From Rhabdophis nuchalis (Eukaryota > Chordata > Lepidosauria > Squamata > Natricidae), in NCBI GenBank assembly GCA_039707465.1, contig CM077643.1, positions 239,852,230-239,916,229 of the forward strand: 64,000 bases of DNA, given 5' to 3'. A model generated the notes under the pieces. It ran no database searches. It was not told the origin of the DNA and saw only the letters and a program-made list of their open reading frames with translations. Positions within the stretch are counted from its first letter, which is position 1. Each line of letters starts with the position of its first letter. A program made the position numbers and the translations under genes. Below, in pieces: positions 50,526 to 62,029 of this stretch.

Positions 50526-51269
50526 TGAAATATGTAACCCAAACAGTTTTCGGGTGTTGACATAAAATGTTTTAAGTCAGATTTCCAGATTATAGAGATT
50601 ATAGATAAAGATTCAGAAATATTCCAGAGTAAGAACAATGTGGAAAATGCTTTTTTCCCTATGGGATATTTGTTTTATTAATAAAACTAGATCATCCAAC
50701 TCAGGATGATCCAAAGCAACTCTTTGTATTGGGGTGTCGGTATCAGCTCATCAAAAGTTCCAGCAGCAGTAGCCAGCAGGACTAAAAATGAAGTATTCTG
50801 GCAATTATAATTCTACACATACATACACATTTTGGAATATTACATCTCCAAAGGATGGGGATGACAACTTAGAGGACAACAATTGTACATCTCAACATGA
50901 GTTGAATATCAGGATCCTGGATAAGCTAATGGCACATACACACCCACCTGACTGCTCAGGTTCTATCTGCCAGTTAACAGTCATGTATAAGATGAACTTA
51001 ATTTTCTCCGGTTGCTCGCCTTTGCACATAGAAACTGGCAGCTATCACTCAGGCAAACTCCAGATATGCAGACAAAGAGAGGCTGAAATTCTATAGTTAA
51101 GTCCTTGTAGTAAATTTAGAGACACATACTTGCCCCATCCACACATGCACTTGGCCTTCCGCGCCTGCTGTTTGATTGCATGTGTGGCTGCAATCAAATT
51201 TGCAGCTGCACATGCACTCACATTTGCGAACCAGTAGGGAAAGTAAGTGAATACCAACCCTGGTAATGG

Positions 51270-51647
51270 CATATTGCCACAGCAATTGTTGTATATGCTT
51301 TGGAACATAAATGAGCACAAGTGAATTTTGTGCTTCATCCCAGCCATGGGATTCCTAGAGAGTAGAACAACTGAGATGACCGCTTTTATGTTAGGCATAT
51401 ATCTGAATAGTTCTTCCCATTTGAAAACATGGGAGGCATCTGTTTTTTCATGCAAAAAGATCTGGACAGTTTTTTTGTCCAGCATCCTTCTCGGATTGTG
51501 TTTGTTGGCAATAAGACCAGCTAATTCTTGAGCAGCAAGAGAAGCAAATCCCTCCCACTTTCCCAATGAAAATATTTTATTGTTCAGATCAAAATAGTTC
51601 AATATGGGCTTTGTCCCTGTTTGCTTAAAGATTAAAAGTAAAGCCAA
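51270..51647 (-). other. Unidentified open stretch of about 125 codons
   Basis: An uninterrupted frame beginning MALLLIFKQTGTKPILNYFD and containing WEGFASLAAQELAGLIANKH and RMLDKKTVQIFLHEK. Composition is protein-like, unlike the microsatellite frames nearby. I do not recognise the family. It ends near a fragment of a hAT MITE (51120-51265). It could be a processed pseudogene, an old transposon piece, or chance; no splice sites support a real gene. Confidence 0.3.
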
Positions 51648-51712
51648 AAGAAGCTAATGGTTTATACCGGGGACTGTAGTAGTTTATCTTTGGGTTCCTA
51701 TTTATTATAACA

Positions 51713-52313
51713 CTAACTGTTCCCGGCCATGCGTTGCTGTGGCCCAGTCTGGTTAAATGGCCAACCAATCTGTGTGTAGATCTACACCTGCACACACAAA
51801 CATGTAAACACAACCACCGTATAACCCCCAACCTACCTACCTACCTACTGTATTTCTTCCTCTCTCCACCTACCTCCTACCTACCTACCTACCTACCTAC
51901 CTACCTACCTACCTACCTACCTACCTACCTACCGCATTCCTCCCTCTCCCTCTACACCTACCTACCTACCTACCTACCTACTTATCTACCTACTGCATTT
52001 TTCCCTCCCTCTCTCTATCCCTATAGCTGCCTACCTACCTACCTATCTTATGGCAGAATATTCTTTGTCATAAAGGATGACATAATACATGTGGCCCACT
52101 GCTCTCTCTGTATCCATCTACCTACCTTTTTTTACAATTTTTTATATTTCCGTTGTGTATACCTGGCACAGGTGTGACATCTACACAATCTCTATATATC
52201 ATTGGTGCCGTATTTGAAAGGAACGTTGTGTGAAAATGTGGAAGCGATTGGTGCAGTACTTTCGGAAATTAGGAGTTTTGAACAAACTCTTGTTACATTT
52301 TTATTTGTATAGA
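51713..52313 (-). mobile_element. Non-autonomous Helitron with (CTAC)n core
   Basis: Minus-strand start A|TCTATACAAATAAAAATG. The end is hairpin GCCACAGCAACGCATGGC, then CGGGAACAG and TTAG|T, a one-base variant of CTRR. The interior is (CTAC)n at 51828-52045. It is collinear at both ends with 15478-16486. Confidence 0.8.
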
Positions 52314-52651
52314 TGTTTTAATGCTTGCTGTCTATTTGGACATATCATACCCTGTCCTACATGTTTGTGGTTGTTGTTGCTGATATCTGAATTCTAACAA
52401 ATAGATATCTGAAAATTCTGGTAACTTGGACAGCGGGGAGTCCCTTGTCCCATCGTTTTGATTGTTCTCTTAGCCCAGAGAAAGGTGCAAAGTGCTTGCC
52501 TGCTATTGTTTCCTGCCAGAATAAGTCCCTCCCCTTACAGTGAAAACAGATATGGGTTGCCATCACCACCTCTGGCATTATCTAAACAGGACAATTCTGG
52601 TAAAAGAGAAACAAAGAATTCAGGAGAAGTAAAATATGCAGACAGACTCTT

Positions 52652-54644
52652 TTTATATTGAAAAAGTTTTATTGGTTTTACATTTTTTAACAGGGTAGGG
52701 TAATGGTTACAAATAAATTTTGAGAGCATTCACGTCAGAGTCGTCGGACCTTCCGAGACCTCAAAATACACATTAAAAAAGTTAACATAGAAAACATTTT
52801 CCATACCACTACAAGATGAAAGCAAGTACATTTACCTAAATTCTCCCTTCCATGCTGTCAGACATTTACAAAAAGTCCGGATAGAAATATTATGCAAAAT
52901 TGTTCAAGAAAAATCAAGGCAAAGTTATTTTTTTGATCTAAGTCTTTTGGCTATTGTATCTTCTTTCTCTCCTCCCTGGCCCCCCGTAGGCGGGGCCGTG
53001 GCCCCCTCCGTCCCCCCTGAATCTTCCCCCAGGACAGAGGAATGTTTTTTAAAAAAGGCTTCCGCCTCAGCAACTGTTTTAATCCTCACTCTTCCTCCTT
53101 CCCAGAACACCAGCATCCCTTCAGGTGTCATCCACTTGAACCAAATCCCGTGATCAAACAAGGTTTTAGACAAGAAGGAAAATTTCCTTCTTGAATCTCT
53201 AATTTTTCTAGGGATCTGCTTCAAGATAGTGACCGTTTTTCGTTGATAAGTTAAAGGTTTCTCTCTCTGCGCTTTCAGGATTTCCTCTCTGGTTGACCTT
53301 CTAACAAATTTCACATGTATCTCTCTAGGCACTTCATTCATCCTGGCATATGCAGAATTAATTCTATAGGCTAGGTCAATGTCCCCCCTGATCTCATCCT
53401 TAGGTTTTTGTAAATAGTCTGCTAAAATTGTACTCATAAGATCAGGCAGGCATTCACCAGATTCCTCAAGAACATTCTGAAATCTCAAAAAATATGTCAT
53501 TCTTTCCATATCTATCCTAGACACATGCCCATTTATTTCCCCCACCTCATTAGAAACATTTTTAATCTCTCCCTTAGCCCCCTCCAACCCTCCTTCCAAT
53601 TCTTCATTCTTCTGTGTGTTCTCCAACACTTGCTTCCGGGTATCCAATAGCTCCTTTTTGAAAGTACTATTTTCAGCCCTCTGGGCCTTTATTTCTGATA
53701 TCAAAGTTTGCATAGAGGTTTCAAGAGAAGCCATCCTTTGTTCCAAATTTACAAGTGCTGCTTCTTGTGCCATGGTTAAAAGTTAGAGTCACTGCCACCA
53801 AGATGGCGTTTTCCGGGTGGGGCTGGTGGGGCAGATCAGGAGCTCAGTTCAGTTCAGGGCTGTGAAGTTGCAAACAATTCAGAAACCAAAAGAGACACAA
53901 TTTCCCAAATCAGCAAATAGTAATAACGAAGGTATTCCAAAGAAGAAATCACAAATCCATCAAGAGAAATTTTTTTCCCCAAAAATCCAGAGAGAGTCCT
54001 GCTTTCAAAGAGACGCTGGAAATTTTCCTTAGTTGAAATAATCAGGCAGGGACAAAGAGAAGCCACTTCCACCGCCCATCTCAGAGCCAGAGGGAGAGAG
54101 TAGCAAAATAAGAATTTTTTTTACTCAGCCAGACCTAGAAACAATGTTGCAGAGAGTCACATTCCACTTTCCCTTGTTAAAGACCGTCCGGAGTGAAAGT
54201 TTCCGCTTTCTCTTTGCAGAGAAGCCATTTTAACATGCCACTTAAATCCGAGGGGTTTTTTTTAAAAAATAAACACCCCCCTCCCAGTCCGTTCAGCCTG
54301 GCTGGCAGCAGAAAAAAAAGTTTTTTAAAAACTCACTCTCTCCTCGCAGCTGAAGCCTCGGGAGTCCTTCCGACTGAGCCAATCAGCCCTCTTCATTATT
54401 GTGAATGGCGCCGTCTTCCTTAGGCGAAGGGAGAACCCCCCGCTAGCATGTTCTCCCTCACCTAAGCCGCGCCGGGAGCCACTTCCTCCACCGCCGTGGG
54501 GGGGGGGCGCCCCCCGACGAGCCGGCTTTACGGGAGACCCTCAAACAAGAGGAGTCTCGCCCCCGTGGGGGGGCAGAAGAAGAAACAAAGCGGCGAGCGA
54601 GCGCTAGGCTCGCCCGTCGCCGCAGGAGCCGGAACCGGAAGCCT
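52652..54644 (-). mobile_element. ORF1-only half-LINE (L1-type, HAL1-like), complete with 12-bp target duplication
   Basis: A 1993-bp element flanked by AGACAGACTCTT at 52640-52651 and 54645-54656. On the minus strand it has a CpG-rich 5' UTR of about 870 bp, an intact L1-type ORF1 (53773-52925), and about 270 bp of 3' UTR ending AATAAAACTTTTTCAATATAAAAA. There is no ORF2. The tail matches that of the L1 3' end at 8345-8372, suggesting it was copied by an L1 enzyme supplied in trans. It lies in GABRP intron 1, antisense to the gene. Confidence 0.83.
52925..53773 (-). CDS. L1-type ORF1 protein, intact, 282 aa
   Basis: An RNA-binding chaperone of a LINE-1-type retroelement. An N-terminal coiled coil (about residues 8-90, heptads rich in Leu, Glu and Lys) precedes the RRM-like core (MTYFLRFQNVLEE, DIDLAYRINS) and the C-terminal domain (REIHVKFVRRSTREEILKA, FKWMTPEGMLVFWEGGR). 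The tail is basic (KRLRSKK). Length and domain order fit L1 ORF1p, although squamate L1 ORF1s vary. There are no internal stops or frameshifts, unlike the LINE frames elsewhere in the window, so the insertion is young or only recently released from constraint. It is transposon-encoded, not a host gene. Confidence 0.87.
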   Translation of the reverse strand: MAQEAALVNLEQRMASLETSMQTLISEIKAQRAENSTFKKELLDTRKQVLENTQKNEELEGGLEGAKGEIKNVSNEVGEINGHVSRIDMERMTYFLRFQNVLEESGECLPDLMSTILADYLQKPKDEIRGDIDLAYRINSAYARMNEVPREIHVKFVRRSTREEILKAQREKPLTYQRKTVTILKQIPRKIRDSRRKFSFLSKTLFDHGIWFKWMTPEGMLVFWEGGRVRIKTVAEAEAFFKKHSSVLGEDSGGTEGATAPPTGGQGGEKEDTIAKRLRSKK

Positions 54645-54804
54645 AGACAGACTCTTGATATATATATATTTTGCCACCATAGACTATCTCAGTGTTTTCC
54701 ATACAATATTGAGAACCAATTTTGTTTAGTCATTAAGGCACCAGGTTAGAATACAGGAGATTATAAATTAGGCACAAAGCCAGCTGGATCACTTTGGGCC
54801 AGTC

Positions 54805-55110
54805 CAGTGGTGGGTTGCAGGCAGTACGGGTGTACTGGAGCCTGCCAGGAGCACTGGATACCGTTCCGGTACAGTGCTCCAGAGGGCCCACCTGCCCGCC
54901 TGAGCTCTTTACCATTTTTTTACATCTTCAACATTTCCACGCACGTGCACAGTGTGTACAGTGCCTGTGCGATGCTCCGCTAAGCAGCTGGAGCATCGCA
55001 GAGGCTCACGGAAGCGCCAAGACACATGTGTGCGATGCATGTATCTACGTGAACGCCGCCGGGCCTGTTTCAACCGTACCAGTTGGAACGGAATCCGGAA
55101 CCCACCACTG
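54805..55110. mobile_element. hAT MITE, family 2
   Basis: A 306-bp element with ends CAGTGGTGGGTTGC and GGAACCCACCACTG and a perfect 8-bp duplication GGCCAGTC (54797-54804 and 55111-55118). Confidence 0.88.
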
Positions 55111-55284
55111 GGCCAGTCCCTCTCTCTCAGCCCTACGAAGGAGGCAATGGCAATCCACCTCTGAAATTTTGCCCACAAAACTGCAGGGATACTGATTTGG
55201 AAAAATACATGCTACTCCTACAAGTAGAAGTAGCAGGTTTCTCTCATTGTGGACAGCTTTTCTTATACTACTCTTCCATACTCA

Positions 55285-55493
55285 GCAGGGGTGGTATTGA
55301 CTTACCTTCCCTACTGGTTCACAAATATGAGCGCGCATGCGCCACCTCCAGACATGCACACAGCCTTCCGTGCATGCACTTTTGGCAAAGAAAAGGGCTT
55401 AAATGGGATAGCATAGAGCTGGGGTGGGTGGGCAGGACCACCTGTGATTTCTAGTTCGGGCAAACCGGTTCGAACTAGTAGAATACCACCTCG
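55285..55493. mobile_element. hAT MITE, family 2 variant
   Basis: Ends GCAGGGGTGGTATT and AATACCACCTCG, flanked by CATACTCA / GATACTCA. Its interior CACAAATATGAGCGCGCATG resembles fragments at 7360 and 51220. Confidence 0.7.
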
Positions 55494-55501
55494 GATACTC
55501 A

Positions 55502-57016
55502 CCCACATGAACATACACCCATAGAAATATCCCATTTTCTACTCTGATTCTTCATCTCATAAAGAGCAAGCATTCTTTGGGTACTAATACGAAGGATATA
55601 TTTCAGTCCAATGCTTTCTAGGCTTTGCTCCAAAATCTCTTGTAGCAATTGGCAGAAGAATATGTATTCCTAAAAGGATTATTTAAAAAAAATTCCTGTT
55701 CCTACTTCCACATGTCCTTATTATCCAAAATTATACTGTCAGAGAGGGCAGGTGAACAAGTTTATCATCTAAGTACTAGATGTGTATTTTGAACTCTGGT
55801 CAGAAAGCTTCCTCCTCCTCTTCCTTCTCCTCCTCCTCCTCCTGCTGTTGAAAACGACACCTTCTGATTCCCGCTGATTTTTGATGGAAGATGAGCACTG
55901 TCATGCATTCCAGACCACACTCCAACAAAAGGGAGGCATTCAACAATAACTATTACTTGGTTGGGATAAGTAACTCATATCCTTATTAAGAGCATTTGAA
56001 GCGCTTTGTTATGTTGCATTATCTACTGAGCCATTATTTTTACCCTGGTTACAATTAGAAAAGAAGCTGTATCTCCCAGTGCAGACACAATGGCTTGGCG
56101 TTCCAAGTTCAAAAGAAGTCTTCGGTATTACTATTTTGTCTGCAGTCTTCTCACAAAAGAACTCTGAGCCATGCATTCCCTAGATTTTCATAATTAATGA
56201 TTCCAAGGAAGTGACATCTTGAACCTCTCACCTAATTAATCTGATATTTGTTATTGCTTTTTGCTCTACTTATATAGCCTTCATTCCTCATTTCATTGCT
56301 CCTTCTGTTGCAATTATCACTTTCCTCCCTCTGCCCTGTTTATCTTCTTTTCAAGTGGTCCTATCTAATTAGCCCGTATCTATTCTGATGAGTCAGTATC
56401 AATTATTGTTACTTAATTTGGTTTGGTGGGCAATCCAAATCTGTCAGGACCACAGTTTAAATGCTTTTTCATCCTTCCCTAAACATTACCCTTTTTATTT
56501 CAATACACATTTTCACAAAGCAGGCCATTTTTAGTCTCTGCGAAATACTTAAGGGATATTATTTAAATCTTGCAGGGTCCATGTATGGCTGCCTTTGGTC
56601 AGACATTGATTTGTTGTTAATATTGTTAAATTACTTATTTTTATCAAGGTCATTCTATTTTCTCTTCTGCCATCACCACTAATTTGGGCATCAATTATTT
56701 TAATATTATCAAGGGCTAATTTAACATACTCTTTATATACTCTCTTTTGGAGACCAGTCAATAAATGCTGCAGTATATATTTAGTATTTGACAGGAGGTG
56801 AAAAGCAGGATTGCAACTTCATAGCCAAGTCAAGAAAAATAATCTTTATTTGGTTTTATTTATTTCTTTGTTTACCATGCGACATCTACAGTGGTCATGG
56901 AATCACTGATGTACACATTTCGTTTAAAGAAATCTTTATTTGGTTAATGGCCAGCGCAATTTCAAAGCGGATAAGCTATGCTACTACCATACTATACTGT
57001 TTTTTTTCCTTTTCAG
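55502..57016. other. GABRP intron 1, 3' part
   Basis: Short CTC/CCT run at 55810-55850. No other element recognised. Confidence 0.35.
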
Positions 57017-57132
57017 AAAGTTTATTTTGTGTCAAAAAGTTCACAGCGCTGACTATCCAGTTGCATCCTACCTCCCTGGATTTGGAAACCTTACTAAGGG
57101 ATACAACAAATATCTACGGCCAAATTTTGGTG
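57017..57132 (+). CDS. GABRP: GABRP, second coding exon (N-terminal extracellular region)
   Basis: A 116-nt exon, acceptor TTTTTCCTTTTCAG| and donor GGTG|GTACGT, entered with one base and left with one. It encodes the mature N-terminus and the diagnostic GYNKYLRPNFGG motif, preceded by LPGFGNLT. This is nearly identical to the human pi subunit (LPGFENLT, GYNKFLRPNFGG) and distinct from the corresponding segments of alpha, beta, gamma or rho subunits. The residues before LPGF are divergent and four longer than in human. The product is a Cys-loop chloride-channel subunit of the plasma membrane, expressed mainly in epithelia in mammals. Intron 1 is about 9.0 kb. Confidence 0.9.
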
Positions 57133-58590
57133 GTACGTCATTCCTGTGGTTTCAGTTAAACAAAACAATCATTTGTCCTTGTAGGGAGAAATTATTTTCC
57201 TACTTTTCTATAGTAGAATAACGTTAATGTTAGACTTTGGGGTATGATTTGTTCCTTGCTAGGCTATTAATCCTTGCCCATTCCTGTGCCATATGATTCA
57301 GTTCAACAACTCTGTCTCAATTCTAATTTTAAAGTCAAGGAAGACCCTGGAAAAGTTGTTAGTGAATGTTTCTATTGGCAAGAAGATTTTGATTCCAAAT
57401 ACATTCTGAATATAGAATACATTCTGAATGTAGAATACATTCTGAAAAATTAGACCACCTCTCCACTTAAAAAGTACTTTGAACTTATTGGCAAGTGCAC
57501 CTTTTGCAACCCTGGTGCTCTCAAATTGGGCATCAAATGCCATAATTTCTATATAGCTGGATAGCACCAGACTAGAGACAACTGGGCTAGGTAAGGGACC
57601 CTCCGCACTTTTGTTCAGTCACATAGTATGGGCAAGCTGGGTAAAGTTTTTAGAACCATCTTCCATAATCCTGACAATTTTTCTTAATGTGCACATATAA
57701 CCAGATTATGCCGCCAGGCCTGCAGCCATCTTTTCTTTTGGATCTTTGGCCTGTAACACTTTCTATTATTCTGCTATGCATTTTCTATTGTGGGAAAATG
57801 GGAGAGGGGGATTGTAAGGCGTTACATACTATGTAGCCATAACAAAATTCTTTCTAGAAAGCCAAGGTCATCCTTTGTCTCTGCACCTCTGCGCCTGACT
57901 GGAACTAGATGGGTGGAACTGCCAGCATGGCAGTGGGAGATTGGACCATGGGATGGGATTGTGGGTGTGGGGGCAAGATCTTGGACTTTCAAGTAGGTGG
58001 GGAAAACCGGGAAGCTTTCAGGTTCAGGTTTTCACAGTTGTGCCAATATGGCTCTCTTAATAAATTGGAACTTTGAGCAATACTTTGTCTTGGACTCTGA
58101 TTTACTTTTGGATGCTATTAGGAACCCTGACATATGTATTGCTTGGGTTCAGTGGTTCAGAACATGAAAAGAGCAAATGATGCCCATTTAATACAAGTTC
58201 CTTTTGTCTTCAAATGGATACAGGATGAAGAATCTGGTCCATTTGACCAGACATTTTATTAATGATTGCTCTTTAGGGGTGGGAAGAAATTTATCTTTGC
58301 CTGACATTTAGTGCTCAATTCAGTTACCAATTCTCATTTCATTTCCCCAACTCTCAGCTGTAGAAACAGAAACATGTTTCTGTAGGATTCTGATATTTAT
58401 TCATGAAAATATAGCTCTGTGGATATAATCTTCCATGTATTCTGTGCACAGTTAAACACATCCATGCATTAGGGACATATTACCTTTGGTCAATGTAAGG
58501 AGAGGTAATTGGCCTCAGCAGAGGTAATTGACCTCTGCTGAGCTGCAGGGGATTATCAGGGAAAGTGAAATCATGGATATGGTTCAGTGG
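57133..58590. other. GABRP intron 2, 5' part
   Basis: Contains a short tandem repeat of the unit TAGAATACATTCTGAA at about 57400-57450. Otherwise single copy. Confidence 0.4.
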
Positions 58591-58721
58591 TGGGATTCAA
58601 ATAATTCAACAACCTGTTCTCTGCCCTAATGATTTCTTCCAACAACCAGTTCACCAAACTGCTCAGAAAGTTAACAACTGGTTCTCCCAAAGTGGTGCGA
58701 ACTGGCTGAATCCCACCACTG
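58587..58721. mobile_element. hAT MITE, family 2, short copy
   Basis: Starts CAGTGGTGGGATTCAAATAA and ends GCTGAATCCCACCACTG. The target duplication is not clear. Confidence 0.7.
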
Positions 58722-58738
58722 GTTTAGGTTACCTAAAG

Positions 58739-59080
58739 CAGGGGTCCCCAACCTTTTTGGCACCAGGGACCGGTTTCATGTTAAAAAAATTCCGCGGACC
58801 GGTGGCCATGGATCGGTCGGTGTAGAGGGGGAGCGGGCGAACAGGCGGCGCATGTGCGCGCAGGCATGGTGGTGAATCGGTTCATTTGCCCTTCTCGGGC
58901 CCCCAACGGTGCAAGCGGCCACGCCTGCGCTCTCCCGCCCTTGGCACGCGCTCTGCCCAGGAGGCTGCCACCTCTTCCTCCTCTCCGGCCCTTTCTAAGA
59001 GTTGCGCCGCTCACTGCGGCCCGGTTCCTATCAAGCCACGGACCGGCACCGGTCCGCGGCCCGGGGGTTGGGGACCCCTG
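58739..59080. mobile_element. GC-rich hAT MITE, family 6 (TIR CAGGGGTCCCCAACC)
   Basis: A 342-bp element starting CAGGGGTCCCCAACCTTTTT and ending GGTTGGGGACCCCTG, with a perfect 8-bp duplication ACCTAAAG (58731-58738 and 59081-59088). Its ends repeat GGACCGG/CCGGTCC. The interior is over 60% G+C and CpG-rich. It ends 176 bp before the third coding exon of GABRP. Confidence 0.9.
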
Positions 59081-59256
59081 ACCTAAAGGAATTTCTATAT
59101 GCTAGGATGCTGCTTTGGGCTCCAGTGTTGTTCTTGTTGTTCTTTGATTTCAGTGTCTATTATTGGAGACGGGTGAGAAACATCTGCTGGGTTTCTATGC
59201 GCGCAGCAAGAAATATCATTTTGCTACTATAATGCTACTTCCTTTTCATTTCCTAG

Positions 59257-59324
59257 GAAAACCTGTGACAATAGCAATGACCCTTGACGTTGCAAGTATT
59301 TCCAGTATTTCAGAAAGTGATATG
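59257..59324 (+). CDS. GABRP: GABRP, third coding exon (68-bp exon typical of GABA-A subunit genes)
   Basis: Acceptor CATTTCCTAG| and donor GATATG|GTAAGC. It enters with two bases completing Gly and ends in phase 0 after SESDM, exactly where GABA-A subunit genes break before the D-Y-T segment. It encodes TLDVASISSISES, almost identical to the human pi subunit, forming extracellular beta strands. Sixty-eight bp is the conserved length of this exon in the family. The next, 221-bp exon was searched for by eye in 59325-64000 and not seen, so the gene continues past the right edge. Confidence 0.93.
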
Positions 59325-59781
59325 GTAAGCAAATAATCCCTGCCACGCACATAAGAAACTAGAACTGTATAGTATACTACTGCAGCTTTGAGAATACAAA
59401 GTCCCTTAGACTGCTAACATTTTACAATCCAGATTGACCCAGAATTAAGTTCCAGTGTGTTCACTGATGCTCACTCTCTAGTAAGTGTACTTAGCACTGC
59501 AGAAATACAGTTTGAAAGTAATTTCATGGCTTTAGTAACATTTTTTTAATTCCCTCCTTTAAAAAAATAATAATAATGGGCATTTGTATCAGTGGTAGAG
59601 AGCATTTAAGTGAACTGGGTTAGAATAGAATAACAGAGTTGGAAGGGACTTTGGAGGTCTTCTAATCCAAGGTTTTGCTTCACCTTCTGGATTTGAGAAT
59701 CACACTTCATTCTATCATGAGGAAGCTTTCCCCACTACATCTCAGTGGAATTGATGTATATTTAGAGTGGAGATTGTGATG
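59325..59781. other. Start of GABRP intron 3
   Basis: Holds a reverse CR1 tail fragment at about 59625-59735 (AACAGAGTTGGAAGGGACTT). No further coding exon. Confidence 0.5.
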
Positions 59782-60031
59782 CAGTGGTAGGTTCCTACCA
59801 GTTCAGACTGGTTTGGCTGAACCAGTAGTGGTTTGGCAGCCTGGGTCGCTGGAACTGGCAGCAACCTAGGCCTGCCAGGCCCCTGAACCAGTTCTCTGGA
59901 TGGCACCATAGGCGCTGCCATCTTGTTTTTTGGTTCTGCGCATGCACACAACAATTTTAATCGTACTGTGCATATACGTGCAATGTGCACACGAGTGAAC
60001 CAGCAGTAGTGCCTGCCGGAACCCACCCTTG
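59782..60031. mobile_element. hAT MITE, family 2
   Basis: A 250-bp element with ends CAGTGGTAGGTTCC and GGAACCCACCCTTG and a perfect 8-bp duplication TTGTGATG (59774-59781 and 60032-60039). Confidence 0.88.
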
Positions 60032-60039
60032 TTGTGATG

Positions 60040-61161
60040 TAACAGGTCAGGTAAAACAGTTGGCTAAAGTCTCTCAATTGTCTGAAGAACTGTTACTGAT
60101 TAATTGTCAGAGTATGAATATTCATAGACTGGAAGAGGCAACAGATCAGCCAATGGGGACAGTTTGGAAACTGAAGCAGTATTTGCTGTGTGAGCAGCAA
60201 GGGGACAACAAGTAGCCTGGACGTGGCTTAGCTCTGTAGCTCTAAGTCTGTGCTGAGCTCTAAACTAGTCTGCTGCTCTGAACTGAAACTGTGCTCTCCC
60301 TTTGCTTGTGTTTTGCTTGCATTTACTACCACATTGGAAAACCTGCTTTTGGTATTGTATATTTACTTCATGTGTTATATTATATATAAAGAGAAGTTAA
60401 TAAATCCTGTAGAATCAGTTACCTATGTGTGCTTTCTGAATGTGATTGCTCTGACATTAATGATGAATGAGATTTTATTTTTACAGTTTTATGATACAGG
60501 AACAATGGGATATCAGTGTTGCTTTAGGGCTCAATCAATCCTGCTCTAGCTGTATCTTGATGACAATTCACTAGCCATTCTTGAGGGATATATCTGCATT
60601 TCCTTTGTCTCATCCCCAACCCACAGCTGAAACCACACATCTTTCTCTTTCGCTGATTCAGTGTTAAAGTGTTGTCTTCTCTCTCCTTCTAGCACAAGTC
60701 CTCCCACATTCATTAATAACCAGGGGGTGATTATTCAGGGGTTGGCATCTCCTTGGCTCTCCTGGACTGTTACAAGCAGTCTTCTGCCCCTCTCATGTTG
60801 GTGATTTCCCTCTATGACTTGTTTTAATTTCAGCAGCAGATGCAACAGGCGCTAAGTGCAGATTGAGCATTAAATGGGCACTTTGTTAAGACAAAGACAT
60901 CAGTCACGGGATGGGTGGGGATTCCACCACCTCATCTGCAAATGGAGGGAAAAAGCAAGTAAGGCAGAGATTCCCATCTATTCATGGATTACTTTTTCTC
61001 TCTCTCTCTCTCAAACCTGCCCCCCCACTCCATGACAGGCATGTGATTGGAAAATGTACCAATCACTTTCTGTAGCTTTTTAACAGTAGCACTTTGCTCG
61101 CAAAACGAATAGAAATTGGCTGCGAGGATAGAGAAAAGATATTTTATTGTTCTAACCACTG
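60040..61161. other. GABRP intron 3, single-copy part
   Basis: No exon of the DYT-type coding segment expected next in GABRP was found. Nothing else recognised. Confidence 0.4.
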
Positions 61162-61405
61162 CCGAGGTGGTTCAGTGGTTAAAGTGCAGTATTGCAGGCT
61201 ACTTCAGCTGACTGCCATTTGCCTCCAATTTGGCAGTTCAAATCTCACCAGGCTCAAGGTTGACTCAGCCTTCCATCCTTCCGAAGTGGGTAAAATGAGG
61301 ACCCAGATTGTTGGTGGCAATAGGCTGACTCTGTAAACTGGTTAGAGAGGGCTGTAAAAACACTATGAAGCAGTATATAAGTCTAAGTGCTATTGCTATT
61401 TATTG
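61162..61405 (+). mobile_element. Sauria-type SINE
   Basis: Head CCGAGGTGGTTCAGTGGTTA, body CATCCTTCCGAAGTGGGTAA, and tail AAGTCTAAGTGCTATTGCTA. Confidence 0.8.
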
Positions 61406-61556
61406 CTGCCCCATGGACCAGAGGAAAACAAATGAAGATGTCTTCTTAAGAAGAGGTGTGCTCTACTTGCTTCCTTAGCCTGGGGGATATGACTTCTTCT
61501 ACTCTTTTTTTCTGCATAACCCTTGTTTAGTCATATACCAATTTATTATGTACAAT

Positions 61557-62021
61557 CAGGGGTGGGTTCCTGCCAGTTCTAACCTCTTCTATAGAAGAGG
61601 TTCCACAAATCTATGGGGCTGTTTAGAACCGGTTCCAGCTCCTTCCCCCTGCCCATCTGCACATCATCAAGATGAAGAGCAAGAGGAGGAATTCTGGGAG
61701 TTGAAGTCCACAAGTCTTAAAGCTGTCAAATTTGAACACCCCTGGGTTTTCCCCCCCTAAAGGGTTAGGGGTACAAGGATCTTGTAACTTGACAGCTTTA
61801 AGACTTGCATGCTTCAAATGCCAGAGTTTCTGAGCCGACATCTTGGTTGCTAAGCAAGAGCGTTGTTAAGTGAGTTTCACCACATTTTACAAGTTGGCCA
61901 TGCCCACCCAGTCATATGGCTGCCAAGCCACTTCCCCCCTGCTCACATGGCCGGCAAGCCACTCCTACAAAGCAGCCACACCTACAGAAGAGGTTCTAAA
62001 TTTTTTTGAAACCCACCACTG
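61557..62021. mobile_element. hAT MITE, family 2, with an inserted second palindrome
   Basis: Ends CAGGGGTGGGTTCC and AAACCCACCACTG with flanks TGTACAAT / TATACAAT. Bases 61690-61825 carry a family-4-like palindrome (GAATTCTGGGAGTTGAAGTC ... CTTGACAGCTTTAAGACTTG), suggesting one MITE inside another. Confidence 0.77.
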
Positions 62022-62029
62022 TATACAAT

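Noticed and set aside
51828..52045. Candidate tandem gene array or CRISPR
   Set aside because: It is a CTAC simple repeat without distinct spacers, in a vertebrate genome.
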